A stretch of 64,000 nt of DNA, taken from NCBI GenBank assembly GCA_036960305.1, contig JBALWA010000018.1, forward strand, positions 9,023 to 73,022, read 5' to 3'. Made by a program: the position numbers and the translations under genes. Positions 61,460 to 64,000 of this stretch are shown here, piece after piece. The notes beneath the pieces are model-generated. The model made no database searches. It had not been told where the DNA came from and saw only the letters and a list, made by a program, of their open reading frames with translations. Position 1 is the stretch's first letter, and each line of letters begins with the position of its first letter. This stretch comes from JBALVT01 sp036960305 (GTDB taxonomy: Bacteria > Pseudomonadota > Gammaproteobacteria > Pseudomonadales > Halieaceae).

Positions 61460-63253
61460 ATGCCAGAGTACAAAGCCCCCCTTCGCGATGTGAGTTTCGT
61501 GATGAATGAACTTCTACAATCCGAGAAGTTGTATCAGACCCTGCCGGGTAATGAGGAAGCCACCACAGACCTGATGAATGCGATTGTTGAAGAGGGAGCC
61601 AAATTCAGTGAAAACGTGCTCTCTCCGCTAAACCAGTCCGGTGATGAGGAGGGCTGTAAGTGGCATGAAGATGGCGTAAAGACGCCTGAGGGCTTTGCGG
61701 CTGCGTATCATCAGTACGTAGAGGGCGGCTGGCCAGCCCTTTCAGCGGAAGTTGAGTACGGTGGTCAGGGGATGCCTGCGTTGCTGGGTATTATTATGAC
61801 GGAGCTCGCCGGTAGTGCGAACTGGTCATGGGGGATGTACCCAGGGTTGAGCCACGGCGCCATCCGCACAGTCGAAGGCCACGGTAGCGACGAACAGAAA
61901 GCCACCTACCTGACCAAGTTGATCGAGGGTAGCTGGACGGGCACGATGTGTCTGACAGAGGCACAGTGCGGCACAGACCTGGGTTTGCTGCGTACCAAAG
62001 CGGAGCCGCGTGCTGACGGCAGCCATGCGATCACGGGTACTAAAATATTTATCAGTGCCGGTGAGCATGATATGGCCGAGAATATCGTCCATATCGTCCT
62101 GGCACGCCTACCGGACGCGCCCGAAGGAACCAAAGGTATTTCGCTGTTTATAGTGCCGAAGTTTCTGCCAAACTCTGAAGGGGGTGTGGGTGAACGCAAT
62201 GCCGTTCAGTGTGCCTCTATCGAGAAAAAAATGGGCATCAAGGCCTCAGCTACCTGTGTCATGAACTTTGATGACGCCACCGGCTATTTGATCGGTGAGC
62301 CCAACAAGGGGCTGGCCTGTATGTTTACCTTTATGAATACCGCTCGACTGGGCACGGCCGTACAGGGACTTGCCCACAGTGAGTTGTCTTATCAAGGGGC
62401 GCTCGCCTACGCTCGCGACCGCCTTGCGATGCGCAGCCTGACCGGACCCAAGAACCCGGATGGCCCCGCCGATCCGATTATTGTCCACCCGGATGTACGG
62501 CGCATGCTGTTAACGCAGAAGGCCTTTACTGAAGGCAGTCGTGCCTTTATCTACTTTCTCGCGCAATTGGGCGATATTGTTGAAGCAGGGAATGAGGAGC
62601 AGTCCAAAAAGGCGGATGACCTGATGGCCTTCCTTACGCCTATAGCGAAAGCCTTTATCACTGAAACGGGTTTTGAATCTGCAAACCTGGGTGTCCAGGT
62701 CTTTGGTGGCCACGGCTTCATCAGTGAGTGGGGTATGGAGCAGATCGTTCGAGATTGCCGTATCGCCAGTTTATACGAAGGCACCACCGGTATTCAGGCA
62801 ATGGATTTGATCGGGCGCAAGGTCCTGGGTAGTGGTGGCAAGTTGCTACTGAGTTTTACCCAGTACATTGATGAGCTCTGTGAGGAAAATTCCGGTGAAG
62901 AAAATGCTGAGTTTATCGACGTCCTGAAGGGCTACAAGGACGAGTGGCTGGAGTTATCGATGAAGATCGGAGAGGCTTCCATGGAAGATCCTGATACAGC
63001 AGGAGCGGCCGCAGTGGACTACCTGATGTACAGTGGCTACGTCACAATGGCGTACTTCTGGGCCAGGATGGCGGTATTGGCGAAAACGAAGATAGCCGAA
63101 GCCGATGGTGATGTGTCTTTCTATGAGGCCAAGCTGATGACAGCGAGGTTCTATTTCGAGCGCTTGCTTCCACGTACCTTGACCCTGAAGCAGACTATGT
63201 TGTCTGGGCCGGACAATGTGATGGCCATGCCAGAGGCAATGTTTGACTTCTAA
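61460..63253 (+). CDS. Acyl-CoA dehydrogenase (long, FadE5/DmdC-like type)
   Basis: A 597-residue FAD-dependent acyl-CoA dehydrogenase. The N-terminal APLRDVSFVMNELL and the C-terminal ~110-residue helical extension mark the ~600-residue subgroup that includes DmdC and several Pseudomonas paralogues next to bioD. FAD/substrate motifs: MCLTEAQCGTDLGLLRTKA (~residue 160), ITGTKIFISAGEHD, and the catalytic glutamate in LYEGTTGIQAMDLIGRK (~440). Substrate length cannot be read. ATG 61460 has AGAGGTAAG just upstream. TTGACT at 61351 could be a -35 box, but no good -10 follows. A 12-bp hairpin lies 17 bases past its stop. Confidence 0.92.
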   Translation: MPEYKAPLRDVSFVMNELLQSEKLYQTLPGNEEATTDLMNAIVEEGAKFSENVLSPLNQSGDEEGCKWHEDGVKTPEGFAAAYHQYVEGGWPALSAEVEYGGQGMPALLGIIMTELAGSANWSWGMYPGLSHGAIRTVEGHGSDEQKATYLTKLIEGSWTGTMCLTEAQCGTDLGLLRTKAEPRADGSHAITGTKIFISAGEHDMAENIVHIVLARLPDAPEGTKGISLFIVPKFLPNSEGGVGERNAVQCASIEKKMGIKASATCVMNFDDATGYLIGEPNKGLACMFTFMNTARLGTAVQGLAHSELSYQGALAYARDRLAMRSLTGPKNPDGPADPIIVHPDVRRMLLTQKAFTEGSRAFIYFLAQLGDIVEAGNEEQSKKADDLMAFLTPIAKAFITETGFESANLGVQVFGGHGFISEWGMEQIVRDCRIASLYEGTTGIQAMDLIGRKVLGSGGKLLLSFTQYIDELCEENSGEENAEFIDVLKGYKDEWLELSMKIGEASMEDPDTAGAAAVDYLMYSGYVTMAYFWARMAVLAKTKIAEADGDVSFYEAKLMTARFYFERLLPRTLTLKQTMLSGPDNVMAMPEAMFDF

Positions 63254-63269
63254 TTTGCCAGGAAACCTC

Positions 63270-63297
63270 GGAAAGTCATGCTCAGGCGTGACTTTCC
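63270..63297. terminator. Strong hairpin after the acyl-CoA dehydrogenase gene
   Basis: GGAAAGTCATGC and GCGTGACTTTCC pair over 12 bases with one G-U pair and a TCAG loop. No T-run follows, so it may act as an mRNA 3' stabiliser or a Rho-assisted stop rather than a classical intrinsic terminator. Confidence 0.5.
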
Positions 63298-63345
63298 GCA
63301 TTCAAGAGTAGAAAATAGACACTTCATTCCCTTATATTCCTAGCC

Positions 63346-63561
63346 ATGACTGAACCGCAATCCGATAAGCAAGATTCCAGCCACAAAAATCGTCTGTATT
63401 CAGAAGATCAGGCTAAGGTCGATGAATTCACTAGTCGGGGCGTTAATTCTGTTGATCGTAAGCCATTTCGCCCCCTCCGCCTGCTGCTAATCCTGATTGC
63501 AGTGGTGACAACCCTGAGTGTTTTCAGCCAGTTGCTGACCCGGTGGGCCGGAATCTATTAG
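63346..63561 (+). CDS. Small membrane protein, DUF3094 family
   Basis: A 71-residue protein with a charged N-terminal half (SEDQAKVDEFTSRGVNSVDRKPFRP) and one C-terminal membrane helix (~44-62, LLLILIAVVTTLSVFSQLL). The pattern of D-Q-x-x-V-[DE]-x-[FY]...V-[DE]-R-x-P-F-[RK]-P followed by one helix matches the DUF3094 group as I remember it, a family of unknown function confined to Pseudomonas-like and Cellvibrionales-like bacteria. No ribosome binding site is obvious. It sits between the acyl-CoA dehydrogenase and a tRNA gene. Confidence 0.7.
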   Translation: MTEPQSDKQDSSHKNRLYSEDQAKVDEFTSRGVNSVDRKPFRPLRLLLILIAVVTTLSVFSQLLTRWAGIY

Positions 63562-63586
63562 CCCGATTTTTTTAGTTATTCCCTCT

Positions 63587-63615
63587 TTGGTCTGTCCCTT
63601 TCGCTTTGCTATAGT
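63587..63615 (+). promoter_or_regulatory. Probable sigma-70 promoter of tRNA-Pro
   Basis: TTGGTC (63587-63592) and TATAGT (63610-63615) at 17-base spacing end 17 bases before the first base of the tRNA. Confidence 0.6.
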
Positions 63616-63632
63616 AACCACTACTGGATATT

Positions 63633-63709
<77 letters not shown>

Positions 63710-63786
63710 AATACCTCACGGTAGATACCGGTCACATAGGTGAAGGTTCATACCGAATGCATAGATAGGATTTTTACCGCGCCCGA

Positions 63787-64000
63787 TTATGCCAGCGCAC
63801 TATTTTTGCGGTCGGTGGGTTGTGTGCGATGGAGGATCTTCGTGAGCTTTCTTCGAATTCGACCGGACAGAATGTAATACTTCAGTTTAAGTGGAGGGAT
63901 AGGGTGTTCTTTTTTGGGGCCTATCGTTTGCTTCGCCTCGTTGAAACGATCGCGAGTCAGGTAGATTAGCAGTCCGGTCTTATCGGGGAGATAAATTGCT
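63787..64000 (-). CDS. Partial unrecognised gene entering from the right edge (3' end only)
   Basis: On the minus strand a frame is open from the window edge to TAA at 63789-63787, giving the last 70 residues of a protein whose start lies outside. The visible part begins AIYLPDKTGLLIYLTRDRFN and ends in a very basic tail (SGRIRRKLTKILHRTQPTDRKNSALA) with GPKKEHPIPPLKLKYY between. I recognise no domain. The open length is short and could occur by chance, but the composition is protein-like and the strand otherwise lacks a gene here. It would converge on the tRNA. Confidence 0.55.
   Translation of the reverse strand, partial: AIYLPDKTGLLIYLTRDRFNEAKQTIGPKKEHPIPPLKLKYYILSGRIRRKLTKILHRTQPTDRKNSALA

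Overview
The window is about 64 kb of ordinary, gene-dense chromosome from a gammaproteobacterium. It most resembles marine Cellvibrionales/Halieaceae-type bacteria. This placement rests on protein similarity judged by eye, on long blocks of Pseudomonas-like gene order, and on a fused bioH-bioC gene of the kind known from Saccharophagus and Teredinibacter. I see no insertion sequence, prophage, CRISPR array, toxin-antitoxin pair or obvious island. Almost every base is coding. Both ends cut through genes: parC on the left and an unrecognised minus-strand gene on the right.

Layout. (1) 1-11.6 kb holds the parC tail, a YtjB/AhpA-type membrane protein divergent from serB, a large PilZ-like protein, the complete EF-P lysylation set (epmB divergent from efp-epmA), an NhaC antiporter coupled to a thioesterase, and a PQQ-type sugar dehydrogenase lipoprotein. 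(2) 11.8-15.8 kb holds the pntAA-pntAB-pntB transhydrogenase with a strong terminator, then a hemerythrin-domain protein. (3) 15.8-31.5 kb is one long minus-strand run: priA, argS, a SPOR protein, hslV, hslU, DUF971, ubiE, ubiJ, ubiB, hisI, hisE, tatA, tatB, tatC, an MscS channel and an MsbA-like ABC exporter. (4) 31.7-50 kb holds rpmE, a small tandem palindrome array, maeB, ponA, pilMNOPQ, aroK, aroB, gltB, gltD and hemE. (5) 50-58 kb holds cysE, a TrmB-like methyltransferase, an acyltransferase, modABC with srkA, and comF. (6) 56.7-64 kb holds the biotin operon bioB-bioF-bioHC-bioD, an acyl-CoA dehydrogenase, a DUF3094 protein, tRNA-Pro(CGG) and a partial gene.

Themes. Translational coupling is common, with many ATGA, TAATG and even TTGA overlaps. 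At least six genes appear to start at TTG. Pathways are clustered: EF-P maturation, late histidine steps, ubiquinone assembly, Tat export, HslUV proteolysis, type IV pilus assembly, shikimate, glutamate synthase, molybdate uptake and biotin.

I found no clearly new multi-gene system. The most unusual signals are a four-unit ~27-bp palindrome array between rpmE and maeB whose outer stems covary, a degenerate cyclase-like domain in the YtjB/AhpA homologue, an HslV with a six-residue propeptide, and two convergent gene pairs that share a single CTAG as both stop codons.
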